Shown: positions 25,722-35,495 of the stretch, in pieces
Numbering within the stretch: position 1 is the first letter of the stretch
Layout of the letters: each line of letters opens with the position of its first letter
Assembly: GCF_900142085.1 (NCBI RefSeq)
Contig: NZ_FQZQ01000017.1
Coordinates: 1-64,000, forward strand
Origin: Shimia gijangensis
GTDB lineage: Bacteria > Pseudomonadota > Alphaproteobacteria > Rhodobacterales > Rhodobacteraceae
DNA length: 64,000 bases
Direction of reading: 5' to 3'
Notes under the pieces: model-generated
The model's input: the letters and a program-made list of their open reading frames with translations, nothing else
Told to the model about the DNA's origin: nothing
Database searches by the model: none
Made by a program: the position numbers and the translations under genes

Positions 25722-26390
25722 TTAGTCGCTTTCAATCACGCGTTTTGCCAAGGCTCGGGTGATCGGTCGTTGCTCACTGAGGGACAGCTGATCAAGCTGC
25801 TCAACCAGCTGTCGTGCTGCTTCAAACGAGCGATCCATTTGCTTGACCAGATAGGGGATCGTGTCGGGATGTGGTGCAAGCTGGCGATCGCTGAACAGTT
25901 TGGCCAATACGACGCTGAGCAACATATCGTCAGGTTGCTCAAGCGAGGCTACTGTGGTGCCCTGCATACGGCTGAGAAGGTCGGGCAGGGTGAGCCCCCA
26001 ATGCCCGGGTTGGCCTTCGCCGGTAACCAAAAGCGTATGGCCTTCGGCAAGCACAAGGTTGTGCAGGTGGAACAATGCATTTTGGGCATCCGGGCTGTCG
26101 GCAATGGCGTGTGCATCCTCGACCGCGACGGACTCGCGCGCCAAATCTGGAATGTCAGACCCTTCCAGGTCTGTCGCTGCGATGATGCGGGCATCACTAA
26201 GAGCAGCCCAGACATGTACAAGATGGGTTTTCCCCGAACCAGAAGGTCCGGAAATAATCAGCTTGCCACCAGACCAGTTTGGCCAGCCTTCGACCAGCCC
26301 CAGCGCCATAGCGTTGGCAGGGCTGACAAAGAAATCGTCGCGCCCCAGTGCGGTGCGCACGGGTAAGGTCAGGTTCAGCTGTTTGGACAT
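25722..26390 (-). CDS. hda: Hda-like DnaA regulatory inactivator
   Basis: A 222-residue AAA+ protein resembling DnaA domain III without the DNA-binding domain. It begins MSKQLNLTLPVRTALGRDDFFVSPAN; the QLNLTLP segment matches the beta-clamp binding motif of HdaA. Walker A is GPSGSGKTH. It promotes ATP hydrolysis on DnaA after initiation, together with the sliding clamp. The upstream extension to 26450 overlaps the permease gene and lacks a ribosome binding site, so the ATG at 26390 is preferred. It lies 1 bp after the perM-like gene. Confidence 0.88.
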   Translation of the reverse strand: MSKQLNLTLPVRTALGRDDFFVSPANAMALGLVEGWPNWSGGKLIISGPSGSGKTHLVHVWAALSDARIIAATDLEGSDIPDLARESVAVEDAHAIADSPDAQNALFHLHNLVLAEGHTLLVTGEGQPGHWGLTLPDLLSRMQGTTVASLEQPDDMLLSVVLAKLFSDRQLAPHPDTIPYLVKQMDRSFEAARQLVEQLDQLSLSEQRPITRALAKRVIESD

Positions 26391-26391
26391 C

Positions 26392-27459
26392 TCAGTCTTT
26401 TTCGGTTCCGGCGTGGCCGGTATAGAGTTTTGAGCCGGTGTATTGTCCAATCATGAAACGCGCAACCACACCAATTGAGGCAGCAAGAGGCACGGCCACC
26501 AACATGCCCACAAATCCGAACAGGGCTCCAAACACGGACAAGGCAAAGATCAGCCAGACGGGGTGCAGGCCTACGGAACTGCCCACCAGTTTTGGCGTGA
26601 GTACATTGCCCTCGATCACCTGACCAAAGGCAAAAATGCCTCCGACTAGTCCCAGGGAAACCCAATCCCCCCAGAACTGAAATAACCCCAGCCCGATGGC
26701 CAGCGCTCCGCCAATCAACGCGCCAATATAGGGAATAAACGTGAGGATACCGGCGACAAAACCCACCACCAATCCAAATTGCAATCCGACCAGCATCAGG
26801 GCAATCGCATAGTAGGCACCCAGCAGCATGCATACCGTGCCCATGCCGCGAATAAACGCCGCCAGAGTGCGGTCAATCTCGGCCGCCAGGTGTCGGATGG
26901 TCGGCGCATAGTCACGGGGGATCAGATCGTCCACCTTGGCAACCATATCGTCCCAGTCCAGCAGCAGATAAAAGGCGACCACCGGCACGATGACCATCAA
27001 AGCAACCACATTGATCAGCGACATGGCCGAGCTGAGAAACCCTTGTAACAAGTCTCCACCGTGGTCTTTCACAGCATCCCCAATAGTCTGCAATGACCGT
27101 TGCACAACCGATCCGTCCTGCATCAGCTCGGGGAAGCGGGTGTTCACAAATGCCAAAAGATCGCTGGCAAATTTGGGGGCCAATTCAATCAAAGCCAGCG
27201 TTTGTTCGATCAGCATCGGTACAATCGCCAGAAGCATGATGATCGACACGACCAAAGTTGTCAGGGTTATGATCACTGTAGACAAGACTCGGCTCAGTCC
27301 CATTTTTTCGAGCCGGTCCGCGACCGGATCAAGGAAATAGGCAATTGCGCCGCCCAAAACAAAGGGCAGCATGATATCTCCGAGGTACCAAAGCGCCAGA
27401 ATGAAGATGGCCCAGGCGATACCCCAATAGGTGACCTGCTGTCGAACCGGTAATGCCAT
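26392..27459 (-). CDS. AI-2E family (PerM-like) permease
   Basis: The 355-residue inner-membrane protein has about eight helices. Motifs LPFVLGGAIAYFLDPVADRLEKMGLSR near the N-terminus and GILTFIPYIGALIGGALAIGL plus EGNVLTPKLVGSSVGLHPVWLIFALSVFG near the end identify the AI-2 exporter family. Such proteins variously export autoinducer-2 or act in ion transport. ATG at 27459 (MALPVRQQVTYWG) is preferred to the longer frame. It is directly upstream of hda, an arrangement common in alphaproteobacteria. Confidence 0.9.
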   Translation of the reverse strand: MALPVRQQVTYWGIAWAIFILALWYLGDIMLPFVLGGAIAYFLDPVADRLEKMGLSRVLSTVIITLTTLVVSIIMLLAIVPMLIEQTLALIELAPKFASDLLAFVNTRFPELMQDGSVVQRSLQTIGDAVKDHGGDLLQGFLSSAMSLINVVALMVIVPVVAFYLLLDWDDMVAKVDDLIPRDYAPTIRHLAAEIDRTLAAFIRGMGTVCMLLGAYYAIALMLVGLQFGLVVGFVAGILTFIPYIGALIGGALAIGLGLFQFWGDWVSLGLVGGIFAFGQVIEGNVLTPKLVGSSVGLHPVWLIFALSVFGALFGFVGMLVAVPLAASIGVVARFMIGQYTGSKLYTGHAGTEKD

Positions 27460-27585
27460 GGTTGCCTCATATGCTGCGTTGAGGTTCAGTTCTTGCCTAT
27501 GGAGGCCCCGGTGACAAGCAATAATGGCTGGACCGGCAAGGGTGCGCTGTGGTTGGGTGCGACAGGTTACTTGGAAATTGCAGCA

Positions 27586-28131
27586 ATGGCGCAAGAATTA
27601 AACGTTCAGGACATCATCGCGCGACTGCGTGTTGCAGCCACTCAGGATGATGCGACAAAGGCCGTGCGCGCCATTGTCGAGGAGGTTGTGGCCGACCCTG
27701 AGAGCGCAGCGCATGCATTTGGCGATCCCGGTGAAGACGTGATCCTGTACGAAGACGAAACCGTGTCAATCTGGTACACCCATTTTCACCCCGCAATGGC
27801 CGTTCCGGCCCATGACCACCAACTGTCGGCCTGTATCGGCGTGTTCCATGGACGTGAGCGCAATGATCTGTTCGAAGCCGGCCCCGATGGCGGCATTCGC
27901 AAAAGCTCAGAGGTTTTTCTGGAGCCGGGCGACGTGTTCGCGATTGGCCCAAAGGCAATCCATTCGGTCGCGTGCGTCAGCGAAGGCCCGTGCAACGGAC
28001 TACATGTCTATCTGGGCAATCTGACCGAGGTTGACCGCACGTTGTTTGATGTCGACACCGGACGCTCAATGAAGTTTGACGATGCAAACTACGAGCGCCT
28101 GATGGCTGCGGATCGCTTTGCCAGCGGCTAA
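27586..28131 (+). CDS. Cysteine dioxygenase-like cupin
   Basis: The 181-residue product carries a double-stranded beta-helix with YTHFHPAMAVPAHDHQLSACIGV (HxH metal ligands) and a second cupin motif FAIGPKAIHSVACVS. It resembles the cysteine dioxygenase-type cupins, which bind Fe(II), but the substrate is unknown. The start is uncertain: ATG 27586 (MAQELNVQDI) fits the family N-terminus, yet its ribosome binding site is weak, and the frame is open to 27493. It is divergent from the permease gene. Confidence 0.78.
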   Translation: MAQELNVQDIIARLRVAATQDDATKAVRAIVEEVVADPESAAHAFGDPGEDVILYEDETVSIWYTHFHPAMAVPAHDHQLSACIGVFHGRERNDLFEAGPDGGIRKSSEVFLEPGDVFAIGPKAIHSVACVSEGPCNGLHVYLGNLTEVDRTLFDVDTGRSMKFDDANYERLMAADRFASG

Positions 28132-28137
28132 CAGGGG

Positions 28138-30021
28138 CTAGAAAACAATATTCAACATCACCAGAGACACCACAAGGAACAGCCCGGTCATGATCGTGCC
28201 TGAACGGATGAAGTCTTTGACCTTGTAGCCCGCAGGCCCCATCACCAGCGCATTCACCTGATGTGTGGGAATGATAAAGCTGTTCGAGGTCGATATGGCC
28301 ACGGTCAAAGCAAACACTGCCGGATTGCCCCCGGCGGCCACGGCAATTGAAATTGCCAGCGGCACCAACAAAACCGTTGCCCCCACATTCGACATGACCA
28401 GCGAAAAGCCTGTCGCCAGCAATGCAACCCCGGCCTGCAATGCCCAGATTGGCCAGCCATCCAGCACGCCCAGCACCACCTGCGCGATCCATGCCGCCGT
28501 GCCGGTGTTTTGCACCGCCTGTCCCAAAGGTATCAGGCAAGCCAGCAGAAAGACCGTGTTCCAGCCTACGGCGCGGTACGCCTCGTCAATTGACAGAACC
28601 CGCGTCAACAACATGCCCACTGCGCCGGTCAACAGACACAGCGACAGGCGCACGTCCGAAAACAGGATCAGCGACAGAGAGATCAGAAAGAACAATATCG
28701 CCCAGCCGACCTTTTGCGGGCGTAGCTCTTCCTGAGGGAAGTCCGATGTGACCACAATTAGATCTGAGTTCCGTTTGAGCTTGGTCAACGCCTCCCAGCG
28801 TGAATGAACCACCAGCATGTCTCCCGCCTGAAACTTGACCAACCCGATCTGGGTTGGTTCGTGTTCAGGTGTCTGAACGTGACTCAATGTATCTTCGCTG
28901 CGATGGATCGCCAAAAGTGACACGCCGGTTGCCTTGCGCAACTGCAATTCACGTGGGCATTTGCCGATCATGTCACTGTCCGGCGGGATCACAAGTTCAG
29001 CAATCCCGGCATTGGTTGGCGCAAATTCTTCCGCGAAGACCTCCAACTGAGGCAAGACCCGAAGATTGTACATCTTTGCAAACTCTTCAACCACACGATC
29101 TTTGCCGATGATAGCCAGCCGGCACGGTGCCGCGATCTCGGCCGTTAGGATCTGTAACATCGAGACCTTACCTCGGTAGCTGGTCGAGATGATGTAAAGG
29201 TGATGCTCGTGGTTGATATCTGCCAGCACCTGGCCGACCAACTCGCTGTCTTCAGGGACTTCTACCTCGAACACGTCAGCGCGAATGCCGTAGACCCGCT
29301 TGAGATAGTCCTTGGTGTCCTTGCCCGAGGTTGCATCCGACAATGACTGCGTATCCGGCAGTACCCAGCGCCCCAGCAACAGGAAATAGAGGATACCGGT
29401 CGCAATGAGCACAACCCCAATCGGCGTGACCGAGAAAAGCCCGAACTCGGCCATCTGCATATCTGGTGGCAAATTCGCATTGGCCGAACGCAAAAGATCG
29501 TTCAACAGGATCAACGGTGACGAACCCACCATGGTCATCGTGCCGCCAAGGATTGCGCAAAATCCCATGGGCATCAGCAATCGTGACAGGGGAATGCCCG
29601 AACGTGCCGAAATACGGCTGACCACCGGCATGAAAAGGGCTGCTGCACCGACGTTCTGCATAAACGACGAAATAACCCCCACCGTACCAGACACGATGGG
29701 GAGAATACGGGCTTCGGTCCCACCGCCAACTTTGAGGATTTTGGCGGCGACTTTGTTCATGATACCGGTTTTGTCGAGACCCGAACCCAGGATCATCACC
29801 GCAATAATCGAGATCACGGCATTTGAAGCGAAACCGTCAAATAACTGGGTGACATCCGCCAGATTGCTCAATCCGGGCGCATAAGACAGCAATCCCACGA
29901 TCACCAGGACCAGAATTGCGGTCAGATCGATGCGGATCAACTCTGACACAAACAGAAAGACCGTCAGGGCCAACACGGCCAAAACCACGGCCATTTCATA
30001 ATTGAATACGACTGGTTCCAA
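28138..30021 (-). CDS. SLC13/DASS family permease with two RCK-C domains
   Basis: A 627-residue membrane protein with about eleven helices and a soluble insert (about residues 240-410) holding two TrkA-C/RCK-C type domains (EVPEDSELVGQVLADINHEH; VIPPDSDMIGKCPRELQLRK). The paired substrate-site signatures SFMQNVGAAALFMPV and LVMSNVGATVLLVPL are those of the divalent anion:Na+ symporters. Proteins of this make-up have been linked to sulfate or other anion uptake. Given the sox cluster nearby a sulfate role is conceivable, but the distance is 8 kb and this is only inference. Confidence 0.88.
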   Translation of the reverse strand: MEPVVFNYEMAVVLAVLALTVFLFVSELIRIDLTAILVLVIVGLLSYAPGLSNLADVTQLFDGFASNAVISIIAVMILGSGLDKTGIMNKVAAKILKVGGGTEARILPIVSGTVGVISSFMQNVGAAALFMPVVSRISARSGIPLSRLLMPMGFCAILGGTMTMVGSSPLILLNDLLRSANANLPPDMQMAEFGLFSVTPIGVVLIATGILYFLLLGRWVLPDTQSLSDATSGKDTKDYLKRVYGIRADVFEVEVPEDSELVGQVLADINHEHHLYIISTSYRGKVSMLQILTAEIAAPCRLAIIGKDRVVEEFAKMYNLRVLPQLEVFAEEFAPTNAGIAELVIPPDSDMIGKCPRELQLRKATGVSLLAIHRSEDTLSHVQTPEHEPTQIGLVKFQAGDMLVVHSRWEALTKLKRNSDLIVVTSDFPQEELRPQKVGWAILFFLISLSLILFSDVRLSLCLLTGAVGMLLTRVLSIDEAYRAVGWNTVFLLACLIPLGQAVQNTGTAAWIAQVVLGVLDGWPIWALQAGVALLATGFSLVMSNVGATVLLVPLAISIAVAAGGNPAVFALTVAISTSNSFIIPTHQVNALVMGPAGYKVKDFIRSGTIMTGLFLVVSLVMLNIVF

Positions 30022-30227
30022 AACTCAAATTCCTCGTTTGGCTCGCACAACACCCCTGGCACCCAACCGATAAAGCCAATCAGACACTATTGAGTCCCTT
30101 CTGTCACTTGTTTTGCTGAATTCCACTTGCCGCGCGCTTGTCAACGCGGGCAGGCTGGCCTACACCGCTGAGCGAATATTTGGGTCCGGCCCGGCCCACA
30201 CCCCGATGCAATGAAAAAGAGACCCAC

Positions 30228-31580
30228 ATGCGCCTGTCCCGCTATTTCCTGCCCGTTCTGAAAGAAACGCCTGCCGAGGCGCAGATCGTCAGCCATCGCT
30301 ACATGCTGCGTGCTGGCATGATCAAACAGCAATCTGCCGGGATTTATTCCTGGTTGCCGATGGGCTTTAAAGTGTTGCGCAAAATCGAAAACATTGTGCA
30401 CGAAGAGCAGATGCGCGCGGGGCACATCCCTGTGCAAATGCCAATCCTGCAAGGCGCTGACCTGTGGCGTGAATCTGGTCGTTATGATGACTATGGACAG
30501 GAAATGCTGCGCATGCAGGACCGCCACGGCCGTGATCTTCTCTATACCCCCACAGCCGAGGAAATGGTCACCGACATCTTCCGCAGCCATGTGTCGTCCT
30601 ACAAAGACCTGCCGCTGACACTTTATCAAATTCAGTGGAAATTCCGCGACGAGATCCGCCCGCGCTTTGGCGTGATGCGGGGCCGCGAGTTTTATATGAA
30701 AGACGGCTACAACTTTGACTTGACCAAAGAAGATGCGCTGCACGCCTACAACCGCCATCTGGTGAGCTACCTGCGCACTTATGAGCGGATGGGACTGCAA
30801 GCCATCCCAATGCGCGCCGATTCCGGTCCGATTGGTGGCGATGACACGCATGAGTTTCTTGTTCTGGCCGACACCGGTGAATCCGAAGTGTTCTATGACA
30901 GCGCCGTGACCGACCTGTCGTTTGGCGACCGCGAGATTGACTATGACAGCCACGAGCAATGCGCCGGCGTTCTGGACGAATTCACGTCAAAATACGCCCG
31001 CACGGACGAAACCCACGATGAGGCTCTGTTCAACGCCGTGCCGGAAGAGCGCCGCCGCACGGCGCGCGGCATCGAAGTCGGTCAGATTTTCTACTTCGGC
31101 ACCAAGTATTCCGAAGCCATGGGGGCCACCGTGCAGGGGCCAGATGGTAAACCCGTGCCGGTGCATATGGGGTCGCACGGTATTGGCGTGTCACGCCTGT
31201 TGGGGGCCATCATTGAAGCCAGCCACGACGACAAAGGCATTATCTGGCCCGAGGGTGTCACGCCATTCCATTGCGGGATCGTGAACCTCAAGCAAGGTGA
31301 CGACGAGGCGGATGCGGCCTGCGACGCGCTGTATAAGTCATTGATCTCGCTGGGCTTGGACCCGCTTTATGACGACCGCAAAGAACGCGCAGGTGGCAAA
31401 TTCGCGACGATGGATCTGATCGGTTTGCCTTGGCGCATCACTGTGGGCCCACGTGGTTTGAAAAACGGTGTGGTTGAATTGACATGCCGCCGCACTGGCG
31501 AGAGCGAAGAAATGCCGCCGGAACAGGCCGTCGCCAAAGTAGCGGCGATTTACGAAAAGCATATGGTGCGCGGGCTGTAA
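30228..31580 (+). CDS. proS: Prolyl-tRNA synthetase, short alphaproteobacterial type
   Basis: The 450-residue class II synthetase charges tRNA-Pro. Visible motifs are [23 protein letters not shown], the motif 2 region [31 protein letters not shown], and [17 protein letters not shown] (motif 3), followed by an anticodon-binding domain ending KHMVRGL. At 450 residues it lacks the roughly 180-residue INS editing domain of the E. coli enzyme, as is normal in Rhodobacterales. ATG 30228 starts [19 protein letters not shown]; the frame extends upstream without a ribosome binding site. Confidence 0.96.
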   Translation: MRLSRYFLPVLKETPAEAQIVSHRYMLRAGMIKQQSAGIYSWLPMGFKVLRKIENIVHEEQMRAGHIPVQMPILQGADLWRESGRYDDYGQEMLRMQDRHGRDLLYTPTAEEMVTDIFRSHVSSYKDLPLTLYQIQWKFRDEIRPRFGVMRGREFYMKDGYNFDLTKEDALHAYNRHLVSYLRTYERMGLQAIPMRADSGPIGGDDTHEFLVLADTGESEVFYDSAVTDLSFGDREIDYDSHEQCAGVLDEFTSKYARTDETHDEALFNAVPEERRRTARGIEVGQIFYFGTKYSEAMGATVQGPDGKPVPVHMGSHGIGVSRLLGAIIEASHDDKGIIWPEGVTPFHCGIVNLKQGDDEADAACDALYKSLISLGLDPLYDDRKERAGGKFATMDLIGLPWRITVGPRGLKNGVVELTCRRTGESEEMPPEQAVAKVAAIYEKHMVRGL

Positions 31581-31643
31581 GCCGCGTGACTTAACGGGGC
31601 GCCTTACGGCGCGCTGGGCATCTCGGCCAATGGCCTCGGGGTG

Positions 31644-31667
31644 AAAAGGGGCAGCAGCCCCTTTTTT
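31644..31667. terminator. Rho-independent terminator after proS
   Basis: AAAAGGGGC (31644-31652) pairs with GCCCCTTTT (31657-31665) around AGCA, followed by TT. It is a classic intrinsic terminator 64 bp after the proS stop. Confidence 0.9.
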
Positions 31668-31730
31668 CTCTACGCTTGACCCGAGTCCTGCACCCAAATA
31701 GGTTTGCGCCAATAATAAGCCGGAGCAGTC

Positions 31731-33017
31731 ATGGCAGGCACACCACCCCCTTTTGCCCCCTTCGAGTGGATGATCGCATGGCGTTATCTTCGCGCGCGTC
31801 GCGCCGAAGGTGGTGTGAGTGTGATGACCTGGATTAGCCTGATCGGGATCACGCTGGCGGTGTTCGCATTGATCGCAACTCTGGCAGTGCGTTCGGGGTT
31901 TCGCGCGGAGTTTGTAGATACGATCCTTGGGGCCAACGCACATGTGACGGTCTATCGCTCTGGGCTTGTGGATTCGACTGGTCGTCTTGACCGGACGATC
32001 CCGGATTATGAAGAGGTGGCGACCCGACTGCGCGACGTAGAAGGTGTCACGCGCACAGCCCCATTGGTCAAAGGGCAGGTGATGTCCAGCTTGCGTGGCC
32101 GCAACGCCGGGGTGGAAGTCTTTGGAATTGCCAGGGAAAACCTGAAAGAACTGCCGCGTATTGCAGACCCGCTCACAGGGCGCGGAGACATCGACCGCTT
32201 TGACGATGGTATTGCCATTGGGTCCGGTGTTGCACGCGAGCTGGGGGCAATCGTTGGTGACAAGATCAAGATCATTTCGCCCAACGGTGTGAAAACGGCC
32301 TTTGGAACCTCGCCACGTATCAATGCCTATGAGGTTGTCTATGTCTTTTCCGCGGGCCGTTATGACATCGACCGCACACGGGTTTATCTGCCTTTTAGCG
32401 AAGCGCAAAACTTCTTCAATCGAGATGGGGTAGCCGACGAAATTGAAGTGATGGTTGAAGACCCGGACGCGGTGGATGATCTGAGCCTTGATTTATTGCG
32501 AGCGGGCGGCGAAAGAACACTTTTGTGGACCTGGCGGGATGCTTCAGGCGGGTTTTTGCGCGCTTTAGAGGTGGAAGACAACGTGATGTTCATCATTATG
32601 TCCATCCTGGTGTTGATCGCCGCGATGAATATCGTCTCGGGGCTCATCATGTTGGTAAAGAACAAGGGGCGCGATATCGGTATCCTGCGCACGATGGGAT
32701 TGACCGAAGGGGCCGTGCTCAGAGTCTTCTTTATCTGCGGGGCGTTTACAGGGCTTATTGGAACGGCGCTCGGCGTCACTTTGGGATGCCTGTTTGCGAT
32801 CTACATCGATCCGGTGTTCGCTTTTGTAAACATGATGATGGGCGGCGGGGTCTGGGATCCGGCAATTCGTGGGATTTATCACCTCCCGGCCAAGCTTGAG
32901 CTGGCTGATGTTCTGAGCGCGGTCATTCTGTCGTTGGGATTGTCCTTTGTGGTGACAATATTCCCGGCGCGCCGTGCGGCGCGCATGAACCCGGTGGAGG
33001 CGCTGCGTTATGAGTGA
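31731..33017 (+). CDS. lolC: Lipoprotein-releasing ABC transporter permease (LolC/LolE family)
   Basis: A 428-residue inner-membrane permease with one N-terminal helix (ISLIGITLAVFALIATLAV), a large periplasmic domain and three C-terminal helices (FIIMSILVLIAAMNIVSGLIM; FFICGAFTGLIGTALGVTLG; VILSLGLSFVVTIFPARRA). MAWRYLRARRAEGGVSVMTWISLIGI is the LolC/E signature and NPVEALRYE the usual end. With LolD it releases outer-membrane lipoproteins to LolA. A single permease gene in place of LolC plus LolE implies a homodimer. It overlaps lolD by 8 bases. Confidence 0.94.
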   Translation: MAGTPPPFAPFEWMIAWRYLRARRAEGGVSVMTWISLIGITLAVFALIATLAVRSGFRAEFVDTILGANAHVTVYRSGLVDSTGRLDRTIPDYEEVATRLRDVEGVTRTAPLVKGQVMSSLRGRNAGVEVFGIARENLKELPRIADPLTGRGDIDRFDDGIAIGSGVARELGAIVGDKIKIISPNGVKTAFGTSPRINAYEVVYVFSAGRYDIDRTRVYLPFSEAQNFFNRDGVADEIEVMVEDPDAVDDLSLDLLRAGGERTLLWTWRDASGGFLRALEVEDNVMFIIMSILVLIAAMNIVSGLIMLVKNKGRDIGILRTMGLTEGAVLRVFFICGAFTGLIGTALGVTLGCLFAIYIDPVFAFVNMMMGGGVWDPAIRGIYHLPAKLELADVLSAVILSLGLSFVVTIFPARRAARMNPVEALRYE

Positions 33018-33693
33018 TGCTGTCCTACACCTGAAAGGGTTGAAGAAAAGCTATAACAAAGGCTTGGTCAACGAAGTGAATGTTCTTCGAGGGGTTGATC
33101 TGACGTTGACCTCGGGAGAGATTGTGGCCCTTGTCGCCCCCTCCGGAGCCGGAAAATCAACCTTGTTGCACATTGCTGGATTGCTGGATGTGCCTGACGC
33201 GGGGACCGTTGAAATAGGTGGTCAGTTGCTCAGTGGAAAATCTGATCGTCGTCGCACGGTGTCCAGACGGCAGGATGTCGGATTTATCTATCAATTCCAT
33301 CACTTGCTGCCCGAGTTTAATGCCTTGGAAAACATCGTTTTGCCACAACTTGCCAATGCTGTGCCGCGCGCCAAAGCGGAAGATCGGGCAAATGAGTTGT
33401 TGCAGCGTGTCGGTATCAAAGAGCGCGCTGCACACCGCCCTGCAGCGCTGTCTGGGGGCGAACAGCAACGTGTTGCGTTCTGTCGGGCGCTGGCCAATAG
33501 CCCGCGTGTTCTGTTGGCGGATGAGCCCACCGGCAACCTTGACCCGGCGACGTCAGATCAGGTGTTTGCAACGTTGATGCAACTGGTCCGAGAAACCGGC
33601 CTGTCCGCACTTATCGCCACACACAACATGGAACTGGCGGCGCGAATGGACCGGATTCTCAAGCTTGAAAACGGCGTCCTTGTTCCGGGGTGA
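33010..33693 (+). CDS. lolD: Lipoprotein-releasing ABC transporter ATPase
   Basis: The 227-residue ATPase contains Walker A ([18 protein letters not shown]), the family segment [21 protein letters not shown], signature [15 protein letters not shown] and Walker [12 protein letters not shown]. These place it in the MacB/LolD group, and the adjoining lolC fixes the assignment. It powers extraction of lipoproteins from the inner membrane. ATG at 33010 lies inside the end of lolC, so the two are translationally coupled. Confidence 0.95.
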   Translation: MSDAVLHLKGLKKSYNKGLVNEVNVLRGVDLTLTSGEIVALVAPSGAGKSTLLHIAGLLDVPDAGTVEIGGQLLSGKSDRRRTVSRRQDVGFIYQFHHLLPEFNALENIVLPQLANAVPRAKAEDRANELLQRVGIKERAAHRPAALSGGEQQRVAFCRALANSPRVLLADEPTGNLDPATSDQVFATLMQLVRETGLSALIATHNMELAARMDRILKLENGVLVPG

Positions 33694-33705
33694 CCGGTTT
33701 TGTGA

Positions 33706-34152
33706 TCAGGCTTGCTGCGTGAGCCACACGCCCGCTGCCATCAAGGCGATCCCACCTGAACGCGCCAAGGATAGCGGACTGATCTGAGCCCCAAACAAGC
33801 CAAAGTGGTCGATGGCCGCTGCCGAAATCAGCTGTCCCAGCAACACAAAAAATACGGCGTTCCCGACGCCGAATTTTGGCGCCACCCAGGTGATCGACAA
33901 GACGTAAAAGGCGACCAGAAGCCCCGCCAGAAACAAATGCTTGGGGGCCGCGCTGGCCTTGGCCAGATTGGGCACCCCGCCGCTGAGCACCAAAACAACA
34001 ATTGCCGCAACAAGTGCCACGCAAAACAAAATTGCTCCGGCGGCAAAGGGCGAGGCCAGACGCTGACCAAGGGCGGCGTTTAGCGCGGCCAGAACAGGAA
34101 TTCCAATCCCTGCGGCCAGCATAATCAGGGCATATTGCATCGTGGCGGACAT
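33706..34152 (-). CDS. DMT superfamily permease, YdcZ/DUF606 type
   Basis: This 148-residue protein has five hydrophobic helices with the half-size DMT layout: MLAAGIGIPVLAALNAALGQRL at the start and LGQLISAAAIDHFGLFG near the end. DUF606/YdcZ proteins usually work as dimers, and none of the closest has an assigned substrate to my knowledge. It is convergent with lolD and sits 13 bp from the thioesterase gene on the same strand. Confidence 0.86.
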   Translation of the reverse strand: MSATMQYALIMLAAGIGIPVLAALNAALGQRLASPFAAGAILFCVALVAAIVVLVLSGGVPNLAKASAAPKHLFLAGLLVAFYVLSITWVAPKFGVGNAVFFVLLGQLISAAAIDHFGLFGAQISPLSLARSGGIALMAAGVWLTQQA

Positions 34153-34165
34153 GAGGTTTCCTTAA

Positions 34166-34582
34166 TCAGGGGATATAGAATGTCGCGGTGGCTGTCGCGA
34201 CAGGCTTGTTCAGAGGCAATGCCGTCATTGTGGCGCGTGCGAAAATAAGAGCTTTTCCGGCGCGCACGATTTCGGCGTCGCAGCGGATCATGTCCCCAGT
34301 GGCAGGGCGCAGGAATTGCGTGTCGAGATTGGTTGTCGCAACCGGGTGCGGCTGCCCAAGATGCCCAATTGATGCGAAAACCATCGCCGTGTCTGCCATT
34401 GCCGCCAAAGCCTGACCCGACACGATCCCCCCCATTCGGGCTAAATTGTCTGTAATTGGCATGGTTAGCGTCGCACCACTTGAGGAAATGTCAGTGATCG
34501 TGAGATCCAGCGCCTTCACCCATGGCGCAAATGCTTGCTCCAACAGTTCGTGGGCCGTTGCCGGGGTCATTGCCATTTCCAA
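34166..34582 (-). CDS. PaaI-type hotdog thioesterase
   Basis: A 138-residue single hotdog domain: NLARMGGIVSGQALAAMADTAMVF covers the central helix with the HGG-like catalytic Gly-Gly and the acidic residue (Asp) that activates water, and PVATTNLDTQFLRPATGDMIRCDAEIVRAG is the typical sheet. It likely hydrolyses acyl-CoA thioesters of unknown type. Several ATGs are possible at the N-terminus (residues 1, 3, 5). It is divergent from the cytochrome genes, with a 129-bp spacer. Confidence 0.85.
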   Translation of the reverse strand: MEMAMTPATAHELLEQAFAPWVKALDLTITDISSSGATLTMPITDNLARMGGIVSGQALAAMADTAMVFASIGHLGQPHPVATTNLDTQFLRPATGDMIRCDAEIVRAGKALIFARATMTALPLNKPVATATATFYIP

Positions 34583-34711
34583 AACTCCAATTGCGTTGCC
34601 CCAAGAATGACGGTTGTTCCAATGCTTGTCACCAGCATATGATCGGGATCAAGGAGAAACCCAGTGTTTGGTCTAGGCTTGGCATGCGGGCACGAATTGC
34701 AGGAGACGCTG

Positions 34712-35077
34712 ATGCGGCTTGGGTTAAGTATTGTTGGACTTGCGGCGGTCGCGGCCCTTTTGGGATGCGTCCACAACGTTGGTGCGGGTCGATTGGTTTA
34801 CGACAAAAACTGCGTGATGTGTCATGGTGCCGAAGGGCGCGGCGATGGTGATTTTGCAGATAAGTTGTTGAAATTGCCACCTGACCTGACCGCGTTGGAA
34901 CGTGTAAACGGTGGAGAATTTCCTCGGTTACGGGTCAGCGAGTCCATTATTGGCGATGGGCGGGGCGATCACTTTAGCGGCGCGATGCCCGAATTTTCGG
35001 ATATGGCCGGAAGCGGTGCTGTCGCAAGTTTTCAACTGGACGCAGTGCTTGATTACCTGGAATCCATTCAGGAATAG
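34712..35077 (+). CDS. Lipoprotein c-type cytochrome, first of three
   Basis: The 121-residue product has a lipoprotein signal with lipobox LLGC (Cys19) and one heme site CVMCH (34-38). After the heme come PPDLTALERVNGGEFPRLRV and AMPEF; the Met of AMPEF is the probable axial ligand. ATG at 34712 follows GGAG and fits the signal peptide; an earlier start at 34664 would disrupt it. With the two genes downstream it forms a tandem set sharing the same layout. It should be an outer-face inner-membrane or periplasmic electron carrier. Partners are unknown. Confidence 0.85.
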   Translation: MRLGLSIVGLAAVAALLGCVHNVGAGRLVYDKNCVMCHGAEGRGDGDFADKLLKLPPDLTALERVNGGEFPRLRVSESIIGDGRGDHFSGAMPEFSDMAGSGAVASFQLDAVLDYLESIQE

Positions 35078-35102
35078 ACGGCTCAGTGTAGGGAGGCAGA
35101 CG

Positions 35103-35495
35103 ATGCAAAAAGCAATTTTGACAATGGCTATACTGACTGCGGGAATGGCGTCAGCAGAAGGCGCCACCAAAGGCGAGGCGCTATATCTTGAACATTGCGC
35201 GACGTGCCACGGTCTGGATCTGGACGGGCAGGGGCCCATGGCAGGGGTAATGGTCATCAAACCTGTTGACCTGACGGCTTTGACATCAGGAAATCAGGGT
35301 GTTTTTCCGGTTGAGAGGGTGGTCAAGCGTATTGATGGCCGCGATCCGCTGGTGGCACACGGAAGCCCCATGCCTGTCTACGGCCATTTCTTTGAAGGTG
35401 GAGCCGGCGCATTAAAAACCGCCTCTGGTCAGCCCATTGTGACAAGCAGGGCGATTGTGGAGCTTGTGACGTACATCGAAGGTAAACAGCAATGA
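35103..35495 (+). CDS. Periplasmic c-type cytochrome, second of three
   Basis: This 130-residue protein has a cleavable signal (MQKAILTMAILTAGMASA) without a lipobox, a heme site CATCH (32-36), then KPVDLTALTSGNQGVFPVER and GSPMPVYGHFF, with Met of PMPVYG as the likely distal ligand. ATG 35103 follows GGGAGG at a good distance; the longer frame upstream lies inside the first cytochrome. It is 25 bp after that gene and overlaps the next by 4 bases (ATGA). It appears to be the soluble member of the trio. Confidence 0.86.
   Translation: MQKAILTMAILTAGMASAEGATKGEALYLEHCATCHGLDLDGQGPMAGVMVIKPVDLTALTSGNQGVFPVERVVKRIDGRDPLVAHGSPMPVYGHFFEGGAGALKTASGQPIVTSRAIVELVTYIEGKQQ

Noticed and set aside
31338-32408. 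Minus-strand frame over the end of proS and lolC
   Set aside because: Crosses the proS terminator and overlaps two well-supported genes in reverse; no known motif.
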